DNA of 64,000 nucleotides from Cryobacterium sp. HLT2-28 (GTDB taxonomy: Bacteria; Actinomycetota; Actinomycetes; Actinomycetales; Microbacteriaceae), in NCBI RefSeq assembly GCF_004402495.1, contig NZ_SOFH01000022.1:1-64000 (forward strand). Direction: 5' to 3'. Numbering within the stretch: position 1 is the first letter of the stretch; the number at the start of each line of letters is the position of its first letter. The notes beneath the pieces were generated by a model. That model was not told the DNA's origin. It searched no databases and was given only the letters and a program-made list of their open reading frames with translations. A program made the translations under genes and the position numbers. Shown here piece by piece: positions 8,477 through 16,364 of this stretch.

Positions 8477-9643
8477 TTACTTCTTGTAAGAGTTGGCGAC
8501 GTCGGCCGGCGGGTCAGCGTGGTAGACCTGCTTCCACGCCTCAAGGACGTTCGAGTGGTCCACCGGCAGAGCTGGGACCGCAACGTACGCGGGCACGGAC
8601 TTGCCGAGCAGCGCGAGGGCTCCAAGCCGCGCCTCAGTAATGCCCTGGTCGAATGGCCGCTGGGCTCCCAAGCCAACAATGAGCTGGTTCTTAGCAAGGG
8701 CGATGGCGACGTTCGTTCCAAGATCTTCGGTGGCGATCTTGAGGTCCGAGTTGCCAGCAGCACGAGCGGCAGCCATGACACCCTCGGCTGGCACATCCCA
8801 GACCCCCCAGATTCCTGAGAGGTCAGGGTGTTTGGTCAGCATCGCGCTCGCCGCCAACTGTGCCTGACCCGCAAAATCAGGGCCGGCGATTCCAGTCTCC
8901 TGCACGATCTTGATGTCGGGGAATTCCTTGGTAATCGTTGCCTTGAAACCCTCGTAACGCTGTTTGGTCACGAAGAAGTCGGCCTGGTGGAATATCACGC
9001 CGATCTTGCCCGTGCCACCGAGAGCCTTGGCCATCTCATAGGCGGAGACGACGCCGTTGCCGTAGTTGTCCGCGGAGACGACCGATGCGTAGTCCTTGCC
9101 GGCCGTCATGCCGTTCGGGACGTTGTCCATGAAGACCAGCTTGGTTCCGGCCGCCGCGACAGCCTTGAACGCAGATTCTGTCGCGACCGGGTCGGTCGGG
9201 ATGGAAACGATGATGTTGGGCTTCTGGGTCATGATCGTCTCGAGCTGCGACACCTGCAGATCCGGCTTGAAGTCCGCATCCGTCGTGGCGATCACCTTGA
9301 TCCCGAGCTTGCCGAACTCACTCTTGAGTCCCGCAATCTGGGCGGTTGCCCAGTCGTTTCCGCCATAGTGCATGGCGATGGCCGCTGTCGCACCGAGCGC
9401 TTTGACCTGAGCGATCTCGGCGGGGGTCATGTCCGCGGACGATGCTGGCGATGCCGTTTCGCCGTTCGGGCCCTCGCTCAGAACATCGCCTTTGACAATG
9501 TCGGCGAGAGCCTTCGTTGCTTTGAGGACAGAAGCATTCTGCGCGTCGGGACCTGCGGAGGAAGTGCCGGCGGAAGAGCTGCAGCCGGCGACGGCGAGGA
9601 GCACCGCCCCCGCCGCTGCAATCAATGCAATTGACTTTTTCAT
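8477..9643 (-). CDS. Sugar ABC transporter substrate-binding lipoprotein
   Basis: 388 residues with a lipoprotein signal peptide: lysines at positions 2-3, a hydrophobic run and the lipobox LAVAGC, lipidated at Cys21. The mature part is a type-1 periplasmic-binding fold of the ribose/galactose class (KVIATTDADF, NIIVSIPTDP, LVFMDNVPNGM, YEGFKATI, GIWGVWDVPAEGVMAAA). It is anchored outside the membrane and delivers the sugar to the permease. It is the first gene of the operon and faces the ROK regulator; GGAG lies 8 bases before its ATG. Ligand specificity cannot be read; the operon suggests an anhydro-sugar. Confidence 0.9.
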   Translation of the reverse strand: MKKSIALIAAAGAVLLAVAGCSSSAGTSSAGPDAQNASVLKATKALADIVKGDVLSEGPNGETASPASSADMTPAEIAQVKALGATAAIAMHYGGNDWATAQIAGLKSEFGKLGIKVIATTDADFKPDLQVSQLETIMTQKPNIIVSIPTDPVATESAFKAVAAAGTKLVFMDNVPNGMTAGKDYASVVSADNYGNGVVSAYEMAKALGGTGKIGVIFHQADFFVTKQRYEGFKATITKEFPDIKIVQETGIAGPDFAGQAQLAASAMLTKHPDLSGIWGVWDVPAEGVMAAARAAGNSDLKIATEDLGTNVAIALAKNQLIVGLGAQRPFDQGITEARLGALALLGKSVPAYVAVPALPVDHSNVLEAWKQVYHADPPADVANSYKK

Positions 9644-9869
9644 GAATATTCTCCAATGAATATCGGGGGACGCCCTCTGAAGGGGATGTCACTGACCGCG
9701 TCAAGCGAGACGCCTCGGAATCAGCAGCTGTCCTGATCATCACCATCGTTGGGACACGATCGCGACATCAGTATGACACGAACTACGCATCTTTTGCCAG
9801 AAAAAGTGAAAAGTTGGCTTAAGATAAACTATTCGCGACCTCAACTGGCGCAAAGACGCATACATTGGG
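9644..9869. promoter_or_regulatory. Divergent promoter region of the sugar operon and its ROK repressor
   Basis: These 226 bases separate the binding-protein gene (minus) from the ROK gene (plus). On the plus strand TTGCCA (9794-9799) and the AT-rich TAAGATAAACT (9820-9830) are possible promoter elements, though their spacing is not canonical. Before the binding-protein gene the octamer ATATTCAT occurs twice around the ribosome binding site. I see no strong palindromic operator, but a ROK repressor next to its target operon normally binds here (family knowledge). Confidence 0.5.
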
Positions 9870-11114
9870 GTGGCTAATAAGTCGCGTCGATCAGAAGGGA
9901 ATCGGTGGGTTATGTCATCGGTGGGCGGAGCGTATGAGCTGCTGCAGGTTATGCGGGACGGAAAACCGCGAACTCGCTCGCAGCTAGCGGACATCACCGG
10001 CATGGCGAGAACGACGGTCAGTCTGCGCATAGATGCCCTTCGGGAACTCGGCCTGGTTGTGCCGGTGTCTGATGCGACCTCGACCGGCGGGCGACCCTCT
10101 TCCCAGATCGCATTCAATCCGGGCACGCGGGTGGTCGCGGCGGCTGACCTCGGCGCTACGCACGCGCGGATCGGCATCTGTGATCTTTCCGGGGCAGTTC
10201 TCGCCCGTGTCAGCACTCCGCTGGAGATCACAGACGGGCCCGAGAAGGTGCTCGCCAGCGTAAGGGCGCAGATTTCTGCGTTGCTCGCGCAAATCGGTCG
10301 CCCCCAGGCGGACCTGCTGGCCATCGGACTCGGTCTGCCTGGCCCGGTCCAACATAGTTCGGGGAGACCGGCACGGCCGCCGCTGATGCCGGGTTGGGAT
10401 AATTTCGACGTTCCGGGCGAAATGCGAAAGTCCTTTGCCGTCCCGGTACTCGTTGACAACGATGTCAATATCATGGCCCTCGGCGAATACCGGAGTCGTC
10501 AGCCGCCAACCGAGAACATGATCTTCGTCAAAGTCGCCACCGGCATTGGCTCAGGGATTATCAGCGACGGCAGACTGCAGCGCGGTGCCGATGGCGCGGC
10601 CGGCGACATTGGCCATATTCCGATCGCTCGCGGCGCTGGAGTTCCGTGTCGTTGCGGCAAGACAGGTTGTGTAGAAGCAATAGCTGGTGCACCGGCCATC
10701 ACCGCTGCCCTCCACACCGCTCGTCCGGACATCGCGTCGGCAAGTGACCTCATCGACCGGGTACGGGCCGGTGATCTTGACGCGATTCGCGCCGTGCGCC
10801 AAGCCGGCCGAGACATCGGCGAGGTCCTGAATACGTGTGTGAGCATTGTGAACCCGTCGGTCATCGCGATCGGGGGATTGATGGCTCAAGCGGGCGAGCA
10901 TCTGCTCGCCGGAATCCGCGAGGTGGTCTACGGGAGCTCCACGCCACTGGCAACGGAACACCTCGTGATCGAACAATCCAGGAGCGGGCCGGATGTGGGC
11001 CTCATTGGCGCGAGCATCCTGGCCATCGAGCACGCTCTGGCTCCCGAACGCCTCGACTCGAAGCTGCGGAACGTCGACGCTGAGTTCGCGAGTCATTTCC
11101 ACAACATGCTGTGA
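9870..11114 (+). CDS. ROK-family transcriptional repressor of the sugar operon
   Basis: 414 residues. Residues about 15-70 form a winged helix (RSQLADITGMARTTVSLRID is the recognition region); the rest is a ROK sugar-kinase-like domain with AADLGATHARIGICD, the ROK signature region VATGIGSGIISDGRL and the zinc motif CRCGKTGCVEA. NagC/XylR-type ROK repressors bind DNA near their operon and release it on binding a sugar or sugar phosphate. It is divergent from the operon, which fits local control. The GTG at 9870 has no clear ribosome binding site; the in-frame ATG at 9912 has AGAAGGGAA upstream and may be the real start. Confidence 0.88.
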   Translation: MANKSRRSEGNRWVMSSVGGAYELLQVMRDGKPRTRSQLADITGMARTTVSLRIDALRELGLVVPVSDATSTGGRPSSQIAFNPGTRVVAAADLGATHARIGICDLSGAVLARVSTPLEITDGPEKVLASVRAQISALLAQIGRPQADLLAIGLGLPGPVQHSSGRPARPPLMPGWDNFDVPGEMRKSFAVPVLVDNDVNIMALGEYRSRQPPTENMIFVKVATGIGSGIISDGRLQRGADGAAGDIGHIPIARGAGVPCRCGKTGCVEAIAGAPAITAALHTARPDIASASDLIDRVRAGDLDAIRAVRQAGRDIGEVLNTCVSIVNPSVIAIGGLMAQAGEHLLAGIREVVYGSSTPLATEHLVIEQSRSGPDVGLIGASILAIEHALAPERLDSKLRNVDAEFASHFHNML

Positions 11115-11139
11115 CCTTCGCTCTGGCCCATTGAGAACT

Positions 11140-11463
11140 TCAGCTGCGCCAGTGACGGCACTTTCGACCCCGTCTATCTTCGTGCGGGCGCCCGCGCCCA
11201 ATGACCCTCGCCAGGTGAGTGTGGGATTCGATCAACGGAGACTCGTTCTCCCGGATGTGGGTCACGCCAGACGCCTTGACCTGTCGATACTCCTGAAATT
11301 CGGTGGCGAGGCCAAAGGCATCACCGGTGACGAACGGGAAGACATCGAGCGCGCGGCCGAGCAGGATCTTCCAACCGGTGTCAGTGACAATCGAGCGGTC
11401 GTGAATCGTGTCATCACATGCGGCGTCGAGGGCCGAGTCCCTTGCGACAATCGAATTGGGCAT
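11140..11463 (-). pseudogene. Relic of an MIT_C (PLD-like) domain protein
   Basis: The minus-strand frame contains HDRSIVTDTGWKILLGRALD followed by VF, and later ESHTHLARVIG. The block H-D-R-S-I..T-D-x-G-W-K-I-x-L-G-R-x-L-D is the core of the phospholipase-D-like domain known from the C-terminus of MIT proteins and from bacterial homologues. Only about 70 recognisable residues remain, with no N-terminal half, no good start and a nonsense-like basic tail, so this is a truncated remnant. The bacterial role of the family is poorly known; it adds to the signs of decay inside the island. Confidence 0.5.
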
Positions 11464-11510
11464 GGCCTCTGCATGCCGGCCTGTCGTCCCGCACCGGGCT
11501 TAAAGCGCGG

Positions 11511-12623
11511 TTACGCGCCGCGCGCGCGGGTGCCTGGTCTGAGGATCGTGTCGGCCACCCGCATCACCTCATCGATCAGCGCGAGAGCGTCGTCGTGGCG
11601 GATCAGCGGCGAACCCTGCCCGGCCCACAGCGACATCAGGTCGTCGATGCCGCGTTCGGCCGCGGTAGGCCGGAAGCGGCCGGTCACCCAGTTCTGAACG
11701 GGGAAGGCGGCAATCCGGCCCGAGGCGTCGAGGTCTCGCGTGATGCGGTTCGGGATGCCGCGGGCGAGCCTCCCGCTGAGGGCGCGGGTCAGCACGGTGT
11801 GGCCGGCCTCCTCACCGCGTAACGCCGCCCGGTACACCGGTGCGGCCGCGGACTGCTCCGTGGCCAGAAAGGCCGAACCGATAACCGCCGCACCGGCCCC
11901 GAGCGCGATGGCCGCCGCCAGACCGCGTCCGTCTGCGATTCCACCGGCGGCAATGACGGGCACCGAGACGGCGTCGACGATCTGGGGCACGAGTGCGAAG
12001 GTGCCGACGAGGGAGTCCTCCGGGCTGGCCAGGAAGGACACGCGGTGCCCGCCCGCCTCCATCCCGGTGGCCACGATGGCGTCCAGGCCCGCCGCGTCGA
12101 GGGCCACGGCCTCGTCGACGGTCGTTGCGGTGCCGACCGTGAGGATGCCGCGCGAGCGCGCGGCATCCAGCACAGGCGCGGACGGCACGCCGAAGACGAA
12201 GCTGAGCACCGCCGGCCGCGCGTCGAGCGCCGCCGTGATCTGATCGTCGAAGGAGGGGAACCAGACTGCCGGGCGCTGCGGGAGCGCGATCCCCAGTTCG
12301 TCGAAGTAGGGCCTCAGGGTGTCGAGGCACTCGTCGAAGCCGTCGCCGTTCGTTCCGGGGTCCTCGCCGGCACCGAGCGGCAGCCAGAGGTTGAGCGCAA
12401 AGGGTTTCGAAGTCGCCAGCGCCAGTTCCCGTGCGACCTGGCTGATCCGATCGGGGCCGTAGCCGAACAGCCCATAGGAACCGAGTCCGCCCGCCTCGCT
12501 GACGGCGGCGGTCAACCGGGTGTTGGAGAGTCCGCCGAACGGGGCGAGCACGATCGGGAGGTCAATGCCGAGCAGCCGCGTTGCGGAGCTGCGGGCCCAG
12601 GAGTTTTCGAGGTTCACATTCAT
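11511..12623 (-). CDS. Nitronate monooxygenase family protein (NMO/2-nitropropane dioxygenase)
   Basis: 370 residues of an FMN-dependent TIM barrel. It has LPIVLAPFGGLSNTRLTAAV at the N-terminus, the FMN-phosphate loops IVATGMEAGGH and VPVIAAGGIADGRGLAAAIA, and GAGAAVIGSAFLATEQS. The His in AGGH corresponds to the catalytic His of class I NMOs. Such enzymes oxidise alkyl nitronates, and some relatives have other flavin roles. A strong AAGGAGATTG leads to the ATG at 12623; the frame extends upstream to 12824 but without domain content. It stands alone within the tRNA-Arg island. Confidence 0.85.
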   Translation of the reverse strand: MNVNLENSWARSSATRLLGIDLPIVLAPFGGLSNTRLTAAVSEAGGLGSYGLFGYGPDRISQVARELALATSKPFALNLWLPLGAGEDPGTNGDGFDECLDTLRPYFDELGIALPQRPAVWFPSFDDQITAALDARPAVLSFVFGVPSAPVLDAARSRGILTVGTATTVDEAVALDAAGLDAIVATGMEAGGHRVSFLASPEDSLVGTFALVPQIVDAVSVPVIAAGGIADGRGLAAAIALGAGAAVIGSAFLATEQSAAAPVYRAALRGEEAGHTVLTRALSGRLARGIPNRITRDLDASGRIAAFPVQNWVTGRFRPTAAERGIDDLMSLWAGQGSPLIRHDDALALIDEVMRVADTILRPGTRARGA

Positions 12624-12658
12624 CAATCTCCTTCTATAGCCGAGATGCCCTGCGACAC

Positions 12659-12686
12659 CGTGACCCCCGATCGCGCGGGGGTCACG
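12659..12686. terminator. Perfect 10-bp hairpin, possible transcription end
   Basis: CGTGACCCCC (12659-12668) pairs perfectly with GGGGGTCACG (12677-12686) around an 8-base loop. No T-run follows on either strand, so it is at best a weak terminator. It lies just past the stop codon of the dehydrogenase relic at 12700-12771 and was probably that gene's transcription end. Confidence 0.5.
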
Positions 12687-12699
12687 CTGTGCCGACGAG

Positions 12700-12771
12700 T
12701 TAGTACTGGATGACGACGCGGCCGTCGACCTTGCCGTGACGCGTCTCATCGAGAACGGTGTTCTCGACAGC
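12700..12771 (-). pseudogene. C-terminal stub of a zinc-type alcohol dehydrogenase
   Basis: Read on the minus strand, 23 codons before a TAA give AVENTVLDETRHGKVDGRVV then IQY. This is the typical last strand of medium-chain zinc alcohol dehydrogenases and quinone reductases (H-G-K-x-x-G-R-x-V). The frame is closed by TAG directly upstream, and no other part of such an enzyme is visible in the next 600 bases, so the rest was deleted. It marks a deletion scar inside the island. Confidence 0.6.
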
Positions 12772-12774
12772 CTA

Positions 12775-13363
12775 CGTCGTCGTGCGTTCCCGGCAGCTCG
12801 TACCGGACGCCGCGGCGGCAGCAAGGCGGCTGGCCGACCATGCGGCTGGTCCCGCGTCTCACAAGAGGAACGGGCGTGGACGCAACAGAGGTTTGTGGTG
12901 ACGAACGGTCTGCCCGCGCCCGAGAAGGTCCTTCGATTTCATTCGGGGATGCTGGCGGATGAAACAGGACAGCCTGTTCACGTTCAGCCTACCGCTCGGG
13001 GGATTCTCGTCGAACGAAGGAGGCACCGGGCTGCGGATGACGCCCGGACCGTGGGGTGGACCGCATGGTGACAGACGCTCACGGTACGCCCGGTGCCGAC
13101 CTGGGCCTGGCGCAGGGGCGTTGGGGCACTGTGGTTGCCGCACCGCGTTGGCAAGGACGCTCTCGGAGTGAACTGATCATCAATTTCGGAACGTCTCCGG
13201 GCCCAACGGGCAGCTCCAGCGGGTTCATTTCGCAGTCGAATGTGGGCTCACCCTGCGATGTTCCCAGGCCGAGGTATCGCCCCAACCGATACGGTCGAAT
13301 CGCGAGAGTGTGAGCTTCTCGTTCACCTCAACCTGCCAGATGCGCCGACCCGGAGAGCTGACA
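12775..13363. other. Gene-free stretch within the island
   Basis: About 590 bases with no open frame that resembles a known protein, no good ribosome binding site except that of the HAD gene at its right end (GGAGAG, 13352-13357), and no clear repeat. Given the dehydrogenase stub on its left, I read it as scrambled remains of deleted genes. Confidence 0.5.
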
Positions 13364-14038
13364 ATGAACAAAACACCATCAGTGATCGTTTTCGATGTCA
13401 ACGAAACCCTCTCGGACATGTCGCCCCTGAAGACCCGATTCGTTGACGTTGGCGCGCCGGACTATCTCGCCCGGGTTTGGTTCGCCGCCCTATTGCGGGA
13501 CGGGTTCGCCCTCGCAGCGGCAGGTGGCAGCGCGAAATTTGCGGTGATCGGCGCCGACGTCCTGCGCGAGGTCCTCCGCGACGTCGCCCTGACCCGGAGC
13601 CTGGATGACGCCGTGACCCACGTCATGGACGGCTTCGCGGGATTGAACCTGCACCCCGACATCGCAGAGGGGATCCGGACGCTGAAAGGCGCGGGATTCC
13701 GGCTCGTGACCTTATCCAACGGGTCCGCGCAGGTGGCCCACGCCCTGCTCACCAAGGCGGAGATCCGAGAGGCCTTCGAGTTTCTCCTCACGGTCGAGGA
13801 CACCACAGCATGGAAACCCGTCCGTACCGCCTACAACTACGCCGCGGATGCCAGCGGGGTCCAGCCGGCAGACATGCTCCTGGTCGCCGTGCACCCCTGG
13901 GACATCCACGGGGCAAGCCGAGCAGGCATGCGCAGCGCCTGGCTGAACCGAACGGCCGCGGTCTATCCCAGCTACTTCACGGCACCGGATTACACCGTTT
14001 CCACTCTGAATGAGCTTGCTTCACGTTTGCTGACGTGA
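13364..14038 (+). CDS. Type II haloacid dehalogenase-like HAD hydrolase
   Basis: 224 residues. Motif I is FDVNETL at the N-terminus with the nucleophilic Asp, motif II LVTLSNGS, motif III Lys in AWKPVRTAY, and a final acidic region near VAVHPWDIHGASRAG. This is the layout of L-2-haloacid dehalogenases (the second motif-I Asp is absent in that subfamily too). It could dehalogenate short acids or act on another small substrate. The ATG at 13364 follows CGGAGAG; an upstream in-frame start at 13310 adds no domain. It is the last intact cargo gene before the integrase relic. Confidence 0.8.
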   Translation: MNKTPSVIVFDVNETLSDMSPLKTRFVDVGAPDYLARVWFAALLRDGFALAAAGGSAKFAVIGADVLREVLRDVALTRSLDDAVTHVMDGFAGLNLHPDIAEGIRTLKGAGFRLVTLSNGSAQVAHALLTKAEIREAFEFLLTVEDTTAWKPVRTAYNYAADASGVQPADMLLVAVHPWDIHGASRAGMRSAWLNRTAAVYPSYFTAPDYTVSTLNELASRLLT

Positions 14039-14235
14039 ACCTCGGCGCGGAACGCCACGGCGAGGCGACAGGCGATCACACGGGCCATTACGGCCTGGGC
14101 AACCTGGTTGCGATGTGCTGGGCGTCGACGCCGGGGTGCACGTTCGCGAACGCCCGGGCGACGCGTTGGGCGGCCGCGGCGTCAATTCCAGGTCCGCGAC
14201 ACCATTTCGATGATCGTGCGGCCCACATCGGCGAG

Positions 14236-14442
14236 GATACCGCGCCCATGGTTGAGGCACTCCGCAACCGGGCGATGCCAGCCGGTCCCAGCGGCCTGCT
14301 GTTCGCCTCACGGAACGATACGCTGCTCGACCTGCACACCATGCGTGAGTCCTGGAGCCACATTCGGGAGGCTGCGGGTCTGGGCTGGATGAAGCCGCAT
14401 CGCCTGCGGAAGACGGCGTTGAGCAAATCGCGGACGCAGAGA
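14236..14442 (+). pseudogene. C-terminal fragment of a tyrosine recombinase (island integrase relic)
   Basis: The plus-strand frame reads LLFASRNDTLLDLHTMRESW followed by SHIREAAGLGWMKPHRLRKT. This matches the part of a tyrosine recombinase between the second catalytic residue and the H-x-x-R box (here HRLR). The first catalytic Arg region, the final His/Trp and the active-site Tyr are all missing. The remnant points toward the 3' end of tRNA-Arg, 40 bases away, the usual position of the integrase in a tRNA-inserted element. Confidence 0.65.
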
Positions 14443-14478
14443 CCCGGAGAAATCCGGCCCCTGCATCCCTTTGTTTTC

Positions 14479-14503
14479 GGTGCCCCTGGAGGGATTCGAA
14501 CCC
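14479..14503. repeat. Proximal attachment-site repeat inside tRNA-Arg
   Basis: Exact 25-base direct copy of 1114-1138. It covers the discriminator, the 3' acceptor strand and most of the T-arm of tRNA-Arg(CCU), the classic target of tyrosine integrases, which leaves the tRNA intact after insertion. Confidence 0.75.
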
Positions 14504-14552
14504 CCAACCGTTTCCTTAGGACGGAACTGCTCTTCCGTTGAGCTACAGAGGC
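14481..14552 (-). tRNA. tRNA-Arg(CCU)
   Basis: Read on the minus strand the gene folds into a full cloverleaf. The acceptor GCCTCTG pairs with CAGGGGC, the D-stem is GCTC/GAGC, and the anticodon loop GTCCTAA gives anticodon CCU. The T-loop is TTCGAAT between GGGGG and CCCTC. The 3' end reads ACCG, so CCA must be added by enzyme. It is the insertion site of the island to its left. Confidence 0.9.
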
Positions 14553-14586
14553 TAGCGGTGAAAGCTTAGCCGGTCCAGGCCGCCGG

Positions 14587-15672
14587 TCAGGCCGGCGGGT
14601 AGAGGAACAGCGGCACTTCGCTGGCCTTGATCGTGCGCTTGTTGTACGCGTGGGAACCCATCCAGTTGTATTCCTCCAGCACGACCGACCCGTCGCCACC
14701 GACCGACTGCACGTAGGCGACGTGGTTGAAGTTGAACCAGGCCACTGCACCGACGACGGGCGTCTTGCTGGTCGCCCAGCCGTGGTTCGACCAGGCGTTC
14801 GCCCAGCTGCTGGCGTTTCCGCCGCCCGGGGTGAGGTTGCTCCAGGTCCACTTGAACGGCGCACTCGTCGAGCCGGCGTCGCGGTTGAGGCGCCAGGCGA
14901 CGAAGTCGACGCATTCGCGGTAGTAGTAGCTGAGCGGGGAGAGCCCGCCGCCCTGGGATTCGGTGCCCCGGTCGAACCAGGGGTAGTCGTCGCCCTCGGC
15001 GCGCACGCCGTAGACGGCGAAGGATGCGGCGGTCGCCCGGGCCGATTCGGCGGCCTTCTGCGCCGCCAGGGCGCGCTTCGCGTCGGCTTCCTTCTGGGCG
15101 AGTTCTTCCTTGCTCGTGGCGGTGAAGCCGTCCCGGGCCACGGTCGCCGCCGAGGCGCCAGCCGCCACGGTGACGCCCTGGGCGCCGGCCTCGGCCAGCG
15201 AACGGGTGGATGCCGCGCCATGGTTCGCGCCGGCGCCGGGTGAGAAGGCGTAGGCGGGAAGACCCGCGGTGAGGAACAGTCCGGGAATCGCGAGAAGTGT
15301 GACGGCGATCTTCAGCGGGCTGCGCCGGTTGGAGACCCTGGCCGGGCGCGGGGCCGGGCGGGGCGCGGATGCAGCGGACGCAAGACCGCGGCGGGCGGCC
15401 GGTGTGCGGGCGAGCGGAGTGGAGGACACCCCAGAGCGGCGGCCGGCCTGGGCCACGATGAGCGCGACATCCTGGTCGGCGCCTGGAGTGGAGACGGCGG
15501 GCACGGATGCCAGGGGAACCGACGTCATCGGGATGGACTCCGCGGGGACCTCGACGGACGCGTCCGACGGGGCGGAACCGGCCTCCCGCTGCGCGCGCAA
15601 CTCGCGTCGCGACGGGAAAGCGTTCTGGTTCTCTGAAGGAGCGGATGTGCCGGGTTCGCCGGAATGGGGCAA
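14587..15672 (-). CDS. Secreted CHAP-domain peptidoglycan hydrolase
   Basis: 361 residues. Residues 1-117 are a Pro/Ala/Ser-rich cytosolic tail; 118-142 form a signal/membrane segment ending in AGLPAYAF. A shared motif VARDGFTAT lies at 178-186, then an Ala/Lys-rich helix and the CHAP domain. Its catalytic Cys254 is in RECVDFVAW, the His in NHVAYVQ, and the third residue in EEYNW. CHAP enzymes cleave peptidoglycan amide bonds outside the membrane. The start is a TTG at 15672 with GAGGACC upstream. An MtrA-like repeat lies about 80 bases further up. It resembles the NlpC/P60 protein at 16619-17470 in N-terminal layout. Confidence 0.85.
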   Translation of the reverse strand: MPHSGEPGTSAPSENQNAFPSRRELRAQREAGSAPSDASVEVPAESIPMTSVPLASVPAVSTPGADQDVALIVAQAGRRSGVSSTPLARTPAARRGLASAASAPRPAPRPARVSNRRSPLKIAVTLLAIPGLFLTAGLPAYAFSPGAGANHGAASTRSLAEAGAQGVTVAAGASAATVARDGFTATSKEELAQKEADAKRALAAQKAAESARATAASFAVYGVRAEGDDYPWFDRGTESQGGGLSPLSYYYRECVDFVAWRLNRDAGSTSAPFKWTWSNLTPGGGNASSWANAWSNHGWATSKTPVVGAVAWFNFNHVAYVQSVGGDGSVVLEEYNWMGSHAYNKRTIKASEVPLFLYPPA

Positions 15673-15752
15673 AATCTGGTCCTCTGCGTGGCTTGGTTCG
15701 GGTCGAAGCTCCCTCCACCCTATGGGAATCCGCGCGGGATGTCACCCCCGTG

Positions 15753-15770
15753 CGTTACCTTTTCGTTACA
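15753..15770. promoter_or_regulatory. MtrA-like direct repeat upstream of the CHAP gene
   Basis: The plus strand reads CGTTACCTTTTCGTTACA: two GTTAC units 11 bases apart, one helical turn. In actinobacteria the response regulator MtrA binds direct repeats of this kind before cell-wall hydrolase genes (recalled family knowledge). A matching repeat with the same 11-base spacing stands before the NlpC/P60 gene at 17659-17674. Confidence 0.5.
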
Positions 15771-15778
15771 TCTGCTGG

Positions 15779-16276
15779 TCAGGCGGCAGGAGCGAGGAAC
15801 TCATCCCATTGCGGCAGCGGCCGCTCGGCGCCGCGCACCACCCAGGTCGTGCCCAGCGGCATCCGCGGGTGGAAGAGCAGATTCCAGCCCATCTCTCCGG
15901 GCGTCCGGTCGCTTTTAAGGTTGTTGCAGCGCAGGCAGCACGCCACGAGGTTGTCCCAGGTGTCCCGGCCGCCGCGCGACCTGGGCAGCACGTGATCGAT
16001 CGTGTTCGCGGTCTTGCCGCAGTAGCAGCAACGGTGATCGTCCCGCCGCAGCACGCCCCGCCGGCTGACCGGTACCGACCGCAGCCGCGGGATGCGTACA
16101 TACCGGGTGAGCAGGATCACGCTCGGCCGGTCCCACGACCCGGATGACGCCCAGACCGGGTGGCCCTGGTCGGCCTGGACGATCGTGGCCTTCTGGTTCA
16201 TGACCAGGATGAGGGCCCGTTTGAAGGAGACCACGGCGAGGGGCTCGTACCCCGCGTTGAGGACCAGTGTGCGCAT
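15779..16276 (-). CDS. HNH endonuclease family protein
   Basis: 165 residues. The N-terminal half (TLVLNAGYEPLAVVSFKRAL) is the conserved lead of the actinobacterial HNH family. The nuclease core follows with the zinc pairs CCYCG and CLRCNN and the catalytic NTIDHVLPRSRGG and DNLVACC. Such proteins are widespread single-copy genes in actinobacteria and their biological role is not established. The ATG at 16276 has AAGGGAA upstream, and the protein begins at the conserved block. Confidence 0.88.
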   Translation of the reverse strand: MRTLVLNAGYEPLAVVSFKRALILVMNQKATIVQADQGHPVWASSGSWDRPSVILLTRYVRIPRLRSVPVSRRGVLRRDDHRCCYCGKTANTIDHVLPRSRGGRDTWDNLVACCLRCNNLKSDRTPGEMGWNLLFHPRMPLGTTWVVRGAERPLPQWDEFLAPAA

Positions 16277-16364
16277 GCGTTCCCTTTCGAAAAGGGCTGG
16301 ACGGCTTCCAGCCATTCGAACTACGTCCCGATGCGGCGAGGGGGAAGCGAGCAGGCAAACAAAA

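Larger units (their letters stand above)
1114..14503. mobile_element. Decayed integrative island in tRNA-Arg(CCU) carrying a levoglucosan-type sugar operon
   Basis: The interval is bounded by two exact 25-bp direct repeats (1114-1138 and 14479-14503). The right repeat is the acceptor and T-arm end of the intact tRNA-Arg, and a broken tyrosine-recombinase C-terminus (14236-14442) lies just inside, pointing to the tRNA 3' end. This is the standard layout of a tRNA-inserted element (established pattern). Cargo: the sugar operon with its ROK regulator, a nitronate monooxygenase, a HAD hydrolase and several gene relics. The cargo appears less GC-rich than the DNA to its right. No transfer or replication genes are visible, so the element is probably immobile now (inference). 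Confidence 0.65.
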
